Assembly (NCBI GenBank): GCA_900315485.1
Contig: OMZI01000011.1
Coordinates: forward strand, 38,334-102,333
Reading direction: 5' to 3'
DNA length: 64,000 bases
DNA from: an uncultured Eubacteriales bacterium
Lineage (GTDB): Bacteria; Bacillota; Clostridia; Peptostreptococcales; Anaerovoracaceae
In this document: one piece after another, positions 8,813-17,426 of the stretch
Layout: each line of letters begins with the position of its first letter
How positions within the stretch are numbered: the first letter of the stretch is position 1
Notes under the pieces: model-generated
Databases searched by the model: none
What the model was told of the DNA's origin: nothing
Seen by the model: only the letters and a program-made list of their open reading frames with translations
Program-made: the position numbers and the translations under genes

Positions 8813-10276
8813 ATGTTCAGGAAGTTCAGAGAAAGTCCGTATTTCAGAGCGGGAATCACAGTGCTGATCTGCGGCGCAATTCTGATAATGTTCCACAACT
8901 GGGTCACGAACACACACTTCTCGGTCGGATTCGAGACGCTTGGCAAGACTATGGCGCCGGTGCTGATAGGAGGCATTTTCGCATTCATACTCTGCCCGGT
9001 CTACAACGCATGCGTCAAGCGAAGCTACAGGAGAATGCTCAAAGGAGCAAAACGCAAGGGATTCTCCATCGGAGCTATGATAGTCAGCGATGATTCCGAA
9101 AGGGAAGTGGATAAAGCCGAAAAGCGCAGGATCCTTATCGCTGCGAGAGCTTTTGCTTCCTTCGTATGTGTCGTCATAGTAGTCGGTCTCGTCGGCCTGT
9201 TCGTATATTTTGTAGTACCGCAGGTCGTTGAGAGTGCGATCAACCTCATCAATACCATGCCGCAGAGGCTTGAGGTCCTGTCAGACTGGTGTGCAGTCCA
9301 TCTGGCGCACTTCCCGCTTATTGCCACATGGGTGGATAACATCGCCAATGCAGGAAACAGTGAGATCCTTACATGGGTGCAGAAGCATATCCTCTCAGGT
9401 GATGCGGTAAGCATAGCTACAATGATCTCCAACGGCGTAATGACCGCGGTCAGTTATGTTGCAAATGCCTTCGTCGGCCTCCTGATCATGGTATACCTCC
9501 TCAACTACAAGGAGAGACTGTTTGCGATCATGCGTAAGATCGTCAATGCAACATGCGGACAGAAGCGAAAGGCGGCACTGTATGAGTTCGCAAGCATTGT
9601 AAATGAAACTTTCATCGGATTCATCGTCGGCCGCATTATCGACTCCTTCATCATAGGCGTGCTCACTTTCATAGTGATGACTATATGCAATATACCTTTT
9701 GCCCTTATGATAAGCGTGATCGTAGGCATCACCAATGTGATACCTTTCTTCGGACCATTCATAGGAGCGATCCCGTCGGTATTCATCCTGATGCTGGAGC
9801 GTCCGATATATGCGTTTTATTTCATAATCATCATCCTCATAATCCAGCAGATCGACGGCAATATCATAGGGCCTAAGATCGTGGGCAATGCCATCGGCAT
9901 AAGCAGCTTCTGGGTACTGATGTCCGTTCTCATAGGCGGCGGTCTGTTCGGATTTGCGGGCATGGCACTCGGGGTCCCGGTCTTCGCCGTGATTTACAGA
10001 TACATAGACAAGATAACGACTGCAAGACTCAAGCACAAAGAGAAAGATACGACGACGGCTTATTACTTCAGCCTTGAACCATACGGACTTGAGGACGATG
10101 AAGTAGAACTTGATCATGACAAGAAAAAACAGAAATCACTGTTTGACGCTTTCAGGAAGACCATCAAAGACCCTGAACGCAAGAAAAAATTCATATACGA
10201 TAATGAGCGGTCTTCCGGCACTGACAGACAAGATCAGCCGGCAAGGTCCTCAGATAAGGAGAACAACAGACAATGA
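8813..10276 (+). CDS. AI-2E family (PerM/UPF0118) membrane transporter
   Basis: 487 residues with about eight hydrophobic segments and the family's conserved stretches YLLNYKERL, NVIPFFGPFIGAIPSV and GPKIVGNAIGIS. Family members export small molecules or ions, including Na+/H+ antiport and AI-2; the substrate here is unknown. The C-terminal 85 or so residues are a charged cytoplasmic tail rich in Lys, Asp and Arg. A GGAGG site precedes the ATG. The stop overlaps murB by four bases (ATGA), so the genes share a transcript. Confidence 0.88.
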   Translation: MFRKFRESPYFRAGITVLICGAILIMFHNWVTNTHFSVGFETLGKTMAPVLIGGIFAFILCPVYNACVKRSYRRMLKGAKRKGFSIGAMIVSDDSEREVDKAEKRRILIAARAFASFVCVVIVVGLVGLFVYFVVPQVVESAINLINTMPQRLEVLSDWCAVHLAHFPLIATWVDNIANAGNSEILTWVQKHILSGDAVSIATMISNGVMTAVSYVANAFVGLLIMVYLLNYKERLFAIMRKIVNATCGQKRKAALYEFASIVNETFIGFIVGRIIDSFIIGVLTFIVMTICNIPFALMISVIVGITNVIPFFGPFIGAIPSVFILMLERPIYAFYFIIIILIIQQIDGNIIGPKIVGNAIGISSFWVLMSVLIGGGLFGFAGMALGVPVFAVIYRYIDKITTARLKHKEKDTTTAYYFSLEPYGLEDDEVELDHDKKKQKSLFDAFRKTIKDPERKKKFIYDNERSSGTDRQDQPARSSDKENNRQ

Positions 10277-11250
10277 CAGATGTCATGGATAAGAATACAG
10301 CACTGAAATCAGCACTTGAAAAGATAAGACAGGTGGTTCCGGAAGAACTGATCCATGAGAACGAACCTATGTCCTCGCACACTTCATTCCGCATAGGCGG
10401 GCCGGCAGGAGCGCTGGTCACACCGGAAAATGAAGAGGAGCTTGCAGCGGTGCTGCGCATATGCGCGGCAGAGCCGGGTCTCGAGTACATGCTCATAGGA
10501 AACGGCTCGAACTTCCTCGTTGCAGACGAGGGATATCCCGGGATCTTCATTAAGCTCGGCGGGGATTTCTCTTCAGTATCAGTCGAGCAGGAAAATGCCG
10601 GAGAAAATGGTGAGTATACCCTGGTAAGAGCAGGCGCGGCAAAACTGCTGTCGTCCGTCAGCACATTTCTTACAGAGCGCGGCCTTGCGGGATTTGAATT
10701 CGCAAGCGGGATACCCGGCAGCATAGGCGGCGCAGTGTTCATGAACGCCGGAGCTTACGGCGGAGAGATGAAGGACCTTGTCGTATCTGTAAGACTCATG
10801 AGGCCTGACGGCTCTGAGATCATCGAACTCAGCGGTGAGGAGATGCAGTTCGGCTACAGGCACAGCATGGTCGAGGAAAGCGGCATGATCGTACTCTCGG
10901 CGCTTCTCTGTCTCGGACATGATGACAGAGAGGAAATAGCAGCCAGGGTAAAGGAGCTGCAGGAGAAGAGGAATGCAAAGCAGCCTGTCAATTATCCGAG
11001 CGCAGGCAGCACTTTCAAGAGACCTGTCGGCGGCTATGCGGCAGCACTTATAGATGAAGCGGGCCTCAAAGGATACAGAATAGGCGGAGCTATGGTCTCT
11101 GAAAAGCATGCCGGCTTCGTCATCAATGCAGGAGGTGCGACAGCTGAGGATGTGCTCGCTGTGATGAGACATGTACGCAAAACTGTATATGAAAACAGCG
11201 GCATAACACTTGAGCCGGAGGTAAGGCTCATAGGCTGCAGCCTTCAGTAG
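10273..11250 (+). CDS. murB: UDP-N-acetylenolpyruvoylglucosamine reductase MurB
   Basis: 325 residues. MurB uses FAD and NADPH to make UDP-N-acetylmuramate for peptidoglycan. FAD-binding motifs are visible: SHTSFRIGGPA near residue 36, GNGSNFLVAD and ASGIPGSIGGAVFMNAGAYG. YRHS, the catalytic Ser in PSAGSTFKRP and the C-terminal LEPEVRLIG Glu are also present. This is the typical Gram-positive form. It lies in the conserved murB-PHP-rapZ-whiA order. Confidence 0.95.
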   Translation: MTDVMDKNTALKSALEKIRQVVPEELIHENEPMSSHTSFRIGGPAGALVTPENEEELAAVLRICAAEPGLEYMLIGNGSNFLVADEGYPGIFIKLGGDFSSVSVEQENAGENGEYTLVRAGAAKLLSSVSTFLTERGLAGFEFASGIPGSIGGAVFMNAGAYGGEMKDLVVSVRLMRPDGSEIIELSGEEMQFGYRHSMVEESGMIVLSALLCLGHDDREEIAARVKELQEKRNAKQPVNYPSAGSTFKRPVGGYAAALIDEAGLKGYRIGGAMVSEKHAGFVINAGGATAEDVLAVMRHVRKTVYENSGITLEPEVRLIGCSLQ

Positions 11251-11280
11251 CAGCATAAGGACATCCTGTCTGATGGCAGG

Positions 11281-12057
11281 ATGCATGGTGAGATTATGGA
11301 TATAGAAACAATCAGGAAGAGCTTCAGACTGACAGCGGACTATCATACGCATACAGTCTATTCGAAGGTCGGACCTTATCTGCACGGCAAGGGCACTGTG
11401 CTCCAGAATGCCGCTGCAGCATCACTTAGGGGCATGCGCGAACTCGCGATCACCGACCACGGCCCGACGGACTTCTACGGGCTTGACCTTAAGAAGATAC
11501 CTCAGATCAGGGACGATATCGTCAAGGCCATGAAGCGTTTTCCGAGCGTCAAGATCTACCTCGGAGTTGAGGCAGACATCGTCGACACACCGAACGGGCT
11601 CGATGTATCGGAAGAAGATTTTGAGCTGTTTGATTTTGTCAACGCGGGATATCACTATGTGCCTAACTGCCACATGATACAGAACTGGCTGGCATTCAGA
11701 TTCCCGTGCCCGGAGAGTGTAAAGGAGAAGCTGAGAAAGCAGAATACTGACAGAATAATCAGAGCTCTCAGGAGCAACAACATCCGCATCCTGACACATC
11801 CGGGAGACAAGGCGTATATTGATACGCATGCTGTAGCGAAGGCGTGTGAGGAGACGGGTACGCTTGTTGAGATCAACGCAAGGCACAGGCATCCTGACTG
11901 CGAAGAGCTGAAGGTGTTTGCCGGATACGATGTAAAGTTCGTCATCAGCAGTGATGCTCACAAGCCTGAAAAAGTCGGAAGATATGTCAGGAGCATGGCT
12001 CTTGCTCTGTCCGCAGGGATAACACCGGACAGGATCGTAAATATTGAGAACAAATAG
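11281..12057 (+). CDS. PHP-domain phosphoesterase (YcdX/histidinol-phosphatase-like)
   Basis: 258 residues of the PHP metallo-phosphoesterase fold. Metal-binding motifs are in the family order: DYHTHTVYS, ITDHGP, GVEADIVD, HPGDKAYID and SSDAHKPEKVG. Members hydrolyse phosphate esters, and several act as histidinol phosphatases, but this murB-linked group has no assigned substrate. The start is uncertain: the ATG at 11281 lies in a small hairpin (CATCCTG/CAGGATG, 11262-11283), and an ATG at 11296 preceded by GGTGAG is equally likely. Confidence 0.88.
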   Translation: MHGEIMDIETIRKSFRLTADYHTHTVYSKVGPYLHGKGTVLQNAAAASLRGMRELAITDHGPTDFYGLDLKKIPQIRDDIVKAMKRFPSVKIYLGVEADIVDTPNGLDVSEEDFELFDFVNAGYHYVPNCHMIQNWLAFRFPCPESVKEKLRKQNTDRIIRALRSNNIRILTHPGDKAYIDTHAVAKACEETGTLVEINARHRHPDCEELKVFAGYDVKFVISSDAHKPEKVGRYVRSMALALSAGITPDRIVNIENK

Positions 12058-12087
12058 AGATAATACGAGGGGCAGACAGAAATAATC

Positions 12088-12960
12088 ATGAAGGTAGTAA
12101 TCATTACAGGAATGTCAGGGGCCGGCAGAAGCCGGGCGGCGAACTGGTTCGAGGATCAGGGATATTACTGTGTGGATAACATGCCGCCTGCACTGATCGA
12201 CAACTTCCTTGAGATGGCATCCGTCGACACCAACAGGATCGACAAGGTCGCATTCGTAGCCGACCTGAGAAGCGGTAGCTTTTTCAGAAAGCTGGCAACG
12301 ACGATAGATGATCTTCGCAAAAGACCGGGGATCGATCTGACGGTGCTGTACATAGAGGCTGCACCTAAGGAGATCGTCAGAAGATACAACGAGGTTCGGC
12401 GCAACCATCCTCTGACCGGAGCTGCGGCAAGCCTCGACGTCATAGAGGAAGAAAGACAGAAGCTTGAAGAGATAAGAAAGAAGGCCGACCTGGTACTCGA
12501 TACGACCAATCTCAAGGTCGCGGAGATGAACTCGGAGCTCGACAAGATGTTCTTCGGCGGCAGAGGCGCATCGAATTTTGCCATCAACATCAGTTCATTC
12601 GGTTTCAAATACGGAATCCCGAGCGAGTCGGATGTCATGTTCGATGTCAGGTTCCTGCCTAATCCTTACTGGGTACCGAGTCTCAAGAAGCTGACGGGCA
12701 ATAACAAGAAAGTTGTCAGTTATATATTCAGAAACGGAATGGCGGATCAGTTCGTCGATTCCGTGCATATCCTTCTCAGGGCCATGGTCCCGGGATATAT
12801 AAATGAGGGTAAATACCATCTCAATATCGCATTCGGCTGCACCGGCGGGCATCACAGATCTGTTGCCATCGCCAACGCAGTTGCGGAGAAATTCAAGGCA
12901 GACGGTATGAGGGTCAGAGTCAATCACAGGGATCTCGATCTGCAGAACAAGAGGAAGTAG
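12088..12960 (+). CDS. rapZ: RNase adapter protein RapZ / nucleotide-binding YvcJ
   Basis: 290 residues. The N-terminal Walker A GMSGAGRS is a variant of GxSGAGKS, with Arg in place of the usual Lys. Next comes YYCVDNMPPALI, and the conserved C-terminal sequence GCTGGHHRSVAIAN is present. Family members bind nucleotides; in E. coli RapZ controls GlmZ small-RNA decay, while the Firmicutes role (YvcJ) is less clear. The stop codon is immediately followed by the whiA ATG. The yvcK/glmR gene that often lies between them is absent. Confidence 0.93.
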   Translation: MKVVIITGMSGAGRSRAANWFEDQGYYCVDNMPPALIDNFLEMASVDTNRIDKVAFVADLRSGSFFRKLATTIDDLRKRPGIDLTVLYIEAAPKEIVRRYNEVRRNHPLTGAAASLDVIEEERQKLEEIRKKADLVLDTTNLKVAEMNSELDKMFFGGRGASNFAINISSFGFKYGIPSESDVMFDVRFLPNPYWVPSLKKLTGNNKKVVSYIFRNGMADQFVDSVHILLRAMVPGYINEGKYHLNIAFGCTGGHHRSVAIANAVAEKFKADGMRVRVNHRDLDLQNKRK

Positions 12961-13968
12961 ATGTCGTTTTCATCAGAGGTCAAAGGCGAACTCGCTAGAC
13001 TTGAGAATAAGAAGAAATGCTGCATGCTGGCGGAGATCGCCGGCTTTCTTAGGGTCTCGAGTTCTATAAGGCTCGCCGGCGGGGGCAAGCTGGGGATAGT
13101 TGCGACCACTGAGAATGCGGCTATCGCGAGACACTATAAGAAGCTGATCCGCGGATACTTCAAGAGCAATGCCGGCCTTGCTGTAGGCGACTCACAGATG
13201 CCGGGTGCCCGGAGCAGAAAGAACCGGTACTATCTGAACATAAGTCCGGACGAGAAGTCGATGCATATCCTCAGAGAGACAGGAATGATGCTGATCCGCG
13301 AGGGTGATGACTACTTCAGCGACGGGATATATCAGCCGATAGTTAAGTCAAAATGCTGCCGCAAGTCTTACCTGCGCGGCATGTTCCTGAGCTGCGGAAC
13401 GATATCCGATCCGAAGAAGAGTTACCATCTCGAGTTCGTTCTCGACAAGGAGCAGAGCGCGAACGACCTGAAGAAGCTGATCGGGACATTTGTCGACCTG
13501 TCTGCCAACATCTCAAGGCGAGGAGACAACTACATCGTGTACATCAAGAAGGCGCAGTATATAAGTGATCTGCTCGGCATAATGGGAGCGGACAATGCTG
13601 TGCTGGAGTTTGAGAATATAAGGATAAGCAAGAGCCTGCACGGCGATGTGCAGAGGATGCTCAACTGCGACAATGCCAATGTGGACAGGACGCTGTCCGC
13701 AGCGGAAGAGCAGAGAGGCTGGATAAGAAAGATCGCTGAGGACGAGCTCGGCAGGGAGCCGCTTGCCAGCGAGCTGGCAGACCCAGGTTCAGTATTCTGG
13801 ACCGACGGATTAAGACACCTGCCTTCGCAGCTCAAGGAAGTAGCGTTCATCAGACTCTACAAGCCTGAGGCAAGCCTCGCGGAAATAGGGGAGACACTCA
13901 ATCCGCCAATCGGAAAACCGGCAGTGAGCAAGCGTTTTGCCCGGCTCAAGGCTCTCGCGGAAGCGTGA
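12961..13968 (+). CDS. whiA: DNA-binding protein WhiA
   Basis: 335 residues with the N-terminal pair of LAGLIDADG-like homing-endonuclease-fold domains (FSSEVKGELARLE; CCRKSYLRGMFLSCGTI; YHLEFVL) and the C-terminal helix-turn-helix ending RLYKPEASLAEIGETL and GKPAVSKRFARLKALA. WhiA affects cell division and chromosome segregation in Firmicutes and sporulation in Streptomyces. The gene starts directly on the rapZ stop, indicating translational coupling. Confidence 0.95.
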   Translation: MSFSSEVKGELARLENKKKCCMLAEIAGFLRVSSSIRLAGGGKLGIVATTENAAIARHYKKLIRGYFKSNAGLAVGDSQMPGARSRKNRYYLNISPDEKSMHILRETGMMLIREGDDYFSDGIYQPIVKSKCCRKSYLRGMFLSCGTISDPKKSYHLEFVLDKEQSANDLKKLIGTFVDLSANISRRGDNYIVYIKKAQYISDLLGIMGADNAVLEFENIRISKSLHGDVQRMLNCDNANVDRTLSAAEEQRGWIRKIAEDELGREPLASELADPGSVFWTDGLRHLPSQLKEVAFIRLYKPEASLAEIGETLNPPIGKPAVSKRFARLKALAEA

Positions 13969-13989
13969 TACAGCAAGTGAAAGGAAACA

Positions 13990-15450
13990 ATGGAAAAAGG
14001 ACAGATCATAGATATAAAAATTGAAGATATGCTCGATGACGGCAGAGCCTTCGGAAGATACGACGGCTGTGCTGTTTTCATCAGCGGAAGTGCTGTGCCG
14101 GGGGACAGAGTCTCGGCTAAAGTGACCAAGGCAAAGAAGACATCTGCCGAGGCATCTGTAACAGATATACTTGAACCATCGGAAAACAGGATCAAGGCGG
14201 AGTGCCCGTACTTCAGGGAATGCGGCGGATGCTCCCTGCAGGAGCTGTCTTATGATGCTCAGAAGAAGCTCAAGAAAGAACAAGTGCGTGCCAAGCTGAA
14301 AAGGCTCGGCGGCCTTGATGATCCGAAGGTCAACGACATGATCGGGGCAGACACGCTGAAGTACTACCGCAACAAGGCGGTATTTGCTGTAGGCCCTCAC
14401 GGCGAGGTCGGCTTCAACAAGGGCAAAAGCCACTATGTGGTGGATATAGAGGACTGCATGCTGCAGACTGATGCGGCAATGGTGTGCGCGGATGCGCTGA
14501 GGGTATTCCTCAGGAGAACCGGTGTATCCTGCATAAAGCAGATGACTGTCAAAACTGCTTTCGGGACCGGCGAGGTTATGGTAGTCCTTGAAAGCGAGAA
14601 CAAGGAGATAAGGGATATCGACGAGCTGGTCGGCATGTTCGACGCTGCTGTGTACAGTCTGAGTCCTGCTGCGTTGGAAGAAGGCGTTGCCTATGAAACG
14701 GGAGAAGAGACGCTTGGAGCTGATGACTTTGAGCCTGCCGTTCTTTACAGTCTCGAATCGGTTGCTGTGATCCATAAGGGAAAGTGCCGTATTATCGCCG
14801 GCAAGCCTACTATCACCGAAAAGGTGACGCGTTCTGACGGGAAAGAGCTGAGCTACGAGATCAGTCCGCAGTCATTCTATCAGGTGAATCCTGAGCAGAT
14901 GCCGAAGCTGTATGACAAGGCAATGGAGTACGCTGCCCTGACCGGAAAAGAGACACTGCTTGACCTGTACTGCGGAGTCGGAACAATAGGAATCTGGATG
15001 GCAGACAAGGCAGAAAAGGTGATCGGAATCGAATCAGTAAAACCTGCGGTCATCGATGCCAACAGGAACTCAGTCATCAACAATATAATCAACACGAGAT
15101 ACATATGTGGCAAGGCAGAGGAAGAGCTGCCGGGCATGATGGGCCTTGCAAAGCTGTGGAAGTGGAATGAGGTCAATGAAAGAGTTGAGCGCAAGCCTGA
15201 GATCACGATAGAACACGCTGATGTCGCAGTCCTTGATCCGCCCCGCGCCGGATGCGAAGAGGTTTTGCTCGAAGCAGTAGTCAAGGCTGCACCGGACCGC
15301 ATTGTATACGTCTCATGCGATCCTGGCACGCTTGCCCGTGATATCAAATATCTTAGCGCTAACGGCTACGAATTTATAGAGTGCACACCGGTCGACCAGT
15401 TCCCGTGGACGTCACACATCGAGGTAGTCGCGAAAATACAACGCAGGTAA
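13990..15450 (+). CDS. rlmD: 23S rRNA (uracil-5-)-methyltransferase, RumA/RlmD family
   Basis: 486 residues. An N-terminal TRAM domain is followed by an iron-sulfur motif (CPYFRECGGCSLQEL, about residues 72-86), the QSFYQVNPEQM segment, the SAM motif LLDLYCGVGTIGIWMA, DPPRAGC near 415 and the catalytic-Cys motif VSCDPGTLARD near 442. The enzyme methylates C5 of a uridine in 23S rRNA; Firmicutes homologues can modify two sites (RlmCD), so the position is not certain. An unusual insert of about 30 residues (ELPGMMGLAKLWKWNEVNER) sits between the SAM motif and DPPRAGC. Confidence 0.92.
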   Translation: MEKGQIIDIKIEDMLDDGRAFGRYDGCAVFISGSAVPGDRVSAKVTKAKKTSAEASVTDILEPSENRIKAECPYFRECGGCSLQELSYDAQKKLKKEQVRAKLKRLGGLDDPKVNDMIGADTLKYYRNKAVFAVGPHGEVGFNKGKSHYVVDIEDCMLQTDAAMVCADALRVFLRRTGVSCIKQMTVKTAFGTGEVMVVLESENKEIRDIDELVGMFDAAVYSLSPAALEEGVAYETGEETLGADDFEPAVLYSLESVAVIHKGKCRIIAGKPTITEKVTRSDGKELSYEISPQSFYQVNPEQMPKLYDKAMEYAALTGKETLLDLYCGVGTIGIWMADKAEKVIGIESVKPAVIDANRNSVINNIINTRYICGKAEEELPGMMGLAKLWKWNEVNERVERKPEITIEHADVAVLDPPRAGCEEVLLEAVVKAAPDRIVYVSCDPGTLARDIKYLSANGYEFIECTPVDQFPWTSHIEVVAKIQRR

Positions 15451-15455
15451 CGCTC

Positions 15456-15763
15456 AAAACCCTTGAAAATCAAGGCTTTCAGGATTTGGCGGTTTTTGCA
15501 GATTTTAGCAAAAATCGCCATTTTTTAGTGTCCGGACCGAAATCAAAAAGGGCATCTGGTCAAAGGAAATACATCAACAGGCGTAGTTCCGAAAAAATGG
15601 CAGATTTCTAAAACCCTTGCAATTACTGCATTATACAGCCTTATTCATTCAATATTCATGTATTCTCACGCGAGGTAGTTCATACAATGGAAAAAATACA
15701 CGCCTCTGTGTATACTCTTTATTCATTTTATGCATTTTTATGCATAACCGCTGTAAACCCTTG
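15456..15763 (+). repeat. Three spaced copies of (A/T)AAACCCTTG after the rRNA methyltransferase gene
   Basis: Copies lie at 15456-15465, 15610-15619 and 15754-15763. The first is part of an inverted repeat, CCTTG-aaaat-CAAGG. Such sites just past a conserved gene resemble core sites of tyrosine recombinases. No integrase gene is present in the window. Confidence 0.4.
15487..15526 (+). terminator. Strong Rho-independent terminator of the murB-rlmD run
   Basis: Thirteen-base arms (15487-15499 and 15508-15520, one G.T pair) enclose an eight-base loop and are followed by six T. Confidence 0.88.
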
Positions 15764-16015
15764 GAATTAAGCGGTTTGCCGGATCGGACAGCTTCGCACA
15801 TTTGCGGCTGAGCATAAAGCGAATTATATTAAGCATAGGTGAACACCGGTGTAATCAATACCATCAGAAGGGAGGGTTCGCCTATTGAAAAGAAATAAGA
15901 TAACTGCAAAAGAATAATACAGACAGTGAACTTTAGTAGTGCGGTTCATCTGGTTTATAACTTCAGTTACAGTAAAGACATTGTGATTAAGGCTAGCGGA
16001 AAGGGGGTCGAGAAT
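15527..16015. other. Non-coding stretch of about 490 bases
   Basis: No convincing gene is seen. It contains two of the AAACCCTTG repeats, a TATGCATTTTTATGCATA partial palindrome near 15729-15746, and a GGGAGGG ribosome site near 15870 in front of a ten-codon TTG-started frame (15885-15917, LKRNKITAKE) that may be the remains of a mobile-element gene. Confidence 0.4.
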
Positions 16016-16156
16016 ATGTTCAGACCAAAATATAAATTCACTTATGAAGAAGTCAGGATCATAGTTCTGGCGCTGATAGAACTCAAGAATCAGCTGATAG
16101 AAGAAGGCAGATACACTGACAGCGTTGATGACCTTCTTATCAGGCTGGTCGATTAA
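16016..16156 (+). CDS. Small mobile-element-associated protein, 46 residues
   Basis: The ATG at 16016 follows an AAAGGGGG site. A longer frame from 15926 lacks such a signal. The protein is a predicted two-helix peptide with core YEEVRIIVLALIELKNQLI and ending DSVDDLLIRLVD. From memory, short proteins of this kind are common in integrative elements of gut Clostridia; none has a known function. It is followed by a terminator-like hairpin at 16194-16220. Confidence 0.6.
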   Translation: MFRPKYKFTYEEVRIIVLALIELKNQLIEEGRYTDSVDDLLIRLVD

Positions 16157-16193
16157 TTCAGAAGATAAATAATATTCAGCCAGTTCAATACAT

Positions 16194-16222
16194 GCCTGCT
16201 CTCAAAAGGGGCAGGCTGTTTT
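16194..16222 (+). terminator. Terminator-like hairpin
   Basis: GCCTGC (16194-16199) pairs with GCAGGC (16211-16216) and is followed by TGTTTTA. Confidence 0.55.
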
Positions 16223-16298
16223 ATTGCCACAAAACGAATGAAAGGAAAGGAGATCATAATGCTGAAATAAAGAAGGGTGAATATTGGGAGGTAGCACT

Positions 16299-16514
16299 AT
16301 GAAGTCAATTCTTATCAAGGATACAACACGCGAAGAAAGAGAACAGATCGTCCGTCAATCACTTTGGGGAGACTGCGGCATCGAATGTGAATTCTGCTCG
16401 GGATGTGACAATCGGGGAGGGGGAACATTATCTTCTCTTTATCAGCCATATATCGATGGCGAGAAGGAGATACACGAGATCAATGCGGAATACCGCGCGC
16501 CATTTGTACGCTGA
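16299..16514 (+). CDS. Small Cys-rich conserved protein, 71 residues
   Basis: The ATG at 16299 follows a GGGAGG site; an in-frame TTG at 16284 is upstream of it. Four Cys cluster in CGIECEFCSGC, then comes GGGTLSSLYQPYIDGEKEI. From memory, this pattern (CxxxCxxCSGC plus YxPYIDGxxEIxEIN) recurs as an uncharacterised small protein in Lachnospiraceae and relatives. The Cys spacing would suit a metal or iron-sulfur site, but that is inference. It is monocistronic and lies among mobile-element remains. Confidence 0.6.
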   Translation: MKSILIKDTTREEREQIVRQSLWGDCGIECEFCSGCDNRGGGTLSSLYQPYIDGEKEIHEINAEYRAPFVR

Positions 16515-16690
16515 TAATAGGCGTGCTGGCCTCCTTTCATTTCAACGTGTTGAGGATTAGCGTGTAAATTCGAGCCTCGTACGCTCCGCCATAGACGCTG
16601 TTGAAATATGCAGTCGTTTTTCATTGTTTTGAACTTGTTCCAAATTGGAAATAGTTCACTTTTAGAAGTGATTCGATAATTTAACAGGGA
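16515..16690. other. Gap between convergent genes
   Basis: No gene is seen. A short hairpin, TCACTT/AAGTGA (about 16656-16671), lies just past the stop of the minus-strand TetR gene and may end its transcript, although it has no T run. Confidence 0.3.
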
Positions 16691-17278
16691 CTAAGATTCT
16701 CGCAGTTTTGGAAAGATTTCTGTTTTGACTGCTTCAACCGACTTGTCGCATATTTCCGAGATGAGTGCGACAGAGTCTTCGCATCCGTTTATGAACCATT
16801 CCATAATAATACTTCTGAGTGAGCCTATTGCAGCGATAATCATATAATATGCTTTCTTGTCCAGTGCAGGATAAGAATCCTTGATATAATCACGAAACTG
16901 GAAAAAAGCTGTTTTCTCAATGTTGGCCTTCATCAGGAGAGAATACAGATCATAGTTGTCTTTCATTTTCTGAATTATAGGCGGGAAGAAATCTTCTTCT
17001 CTGTTGATCGCTTCCCAGATAGAATTGTTTACTTCTTTCAGTTCCTGATCTATCAGTTCAGTCAGCACATCATCCACTGTCTGATAATTTGAGTAAAAAG
17101 CTGTCCTCGATACTCCTGCTCTGCGTGCCAGTTCTGACACAGAAATATCGCTGAGCTCTTTTTTATCCAGCAGCTGTATCAACGCAGTCTGAAGACAGCT
17201 TTTCGTGACCATCTTGGCCTGCTTGTTGGACAGTCTTATTATGTTCCTTTTTTCCAGTTCTGTTTTATGATCTGTCAT
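16691..17278 (-). CDS. TetR/AcrR-family transcriptional regulator
   Basis: 195 residues. The N-terminal helix-turn-helix is clear: LIQLLDKKELSDISVSELARRAGVSRTAFYSNY. The C-terminal ligand/dimer domain contains the segment GSLRSIIMEWFINGC seen in the Firmicutes TetR_C group. It is divergent from the radical SAM gene, with 148 bases between the two start codons, the usual layout for a repressor of its neighbour. Its ligand is unknown. Confidence 0.88.
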   Translation of the reverse strand: MTDHKTELEKRNIIRLSNKQAKMVTKSCLQTALIQLLDKKELSDISVSELARRAGVSRTAFYSNYQTVDDVLTELIDQELKEVNNSIWEAINREEDFFPPIIQKMKDNYDLYSLLMKANIEKTAFFQFRDYIKDSYPALDKKAYYMIIAAIGSLRSIIMEWFINGCEDSVALISEICDKSVEAVKTEIFPKLRES

Positions 17279-17364
17279 TACAAAATCCTTTCCAGATGTA
17301 AAGGCTCCGCAAATGTCAACTGAAATGCACTTGCCAATTGGATACAGCTAATTCATAATTCCTT

Positions 17365-17394
17365 TTAACATTACAACAGTAACCCCATTATAAG
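17365..17394 (+). promoter_or_regulatory. Promoter of the radical SAM-acyltransferase pair
   Basis: TTAACA (17365-17370) and TATAAG (17389-17394) are 18 bases apart. Two AATTGG-containing segments (about 17333-17341 and 17405-17411) flank it and could be parts of TetR operators. Confidence 0.45.
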
Positions 17395-17426
17395 TGTTAA
17401 CAATGAATTGGTCAATGGGAGGAAAT

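Noticed and set aside
9395-10117. 240-codon minus-strand frame opposite the AI-2E permease
   Set aside because: Opposite transmembrane-coding DNA, which often yields long charged antisense frames.
13810-14775. 321-codon minus-strand frame over whiA and rlmD
   Set aside because: Spans two well-supported plus-strand genes and matches no family.
15381-15811. Two plus-strand frames of 76 and 64 codons after rlmD
   Set aside because: They run through the terminator hairpin and the AAACCCTTG repeats, have no ribosome sites and odd composition.
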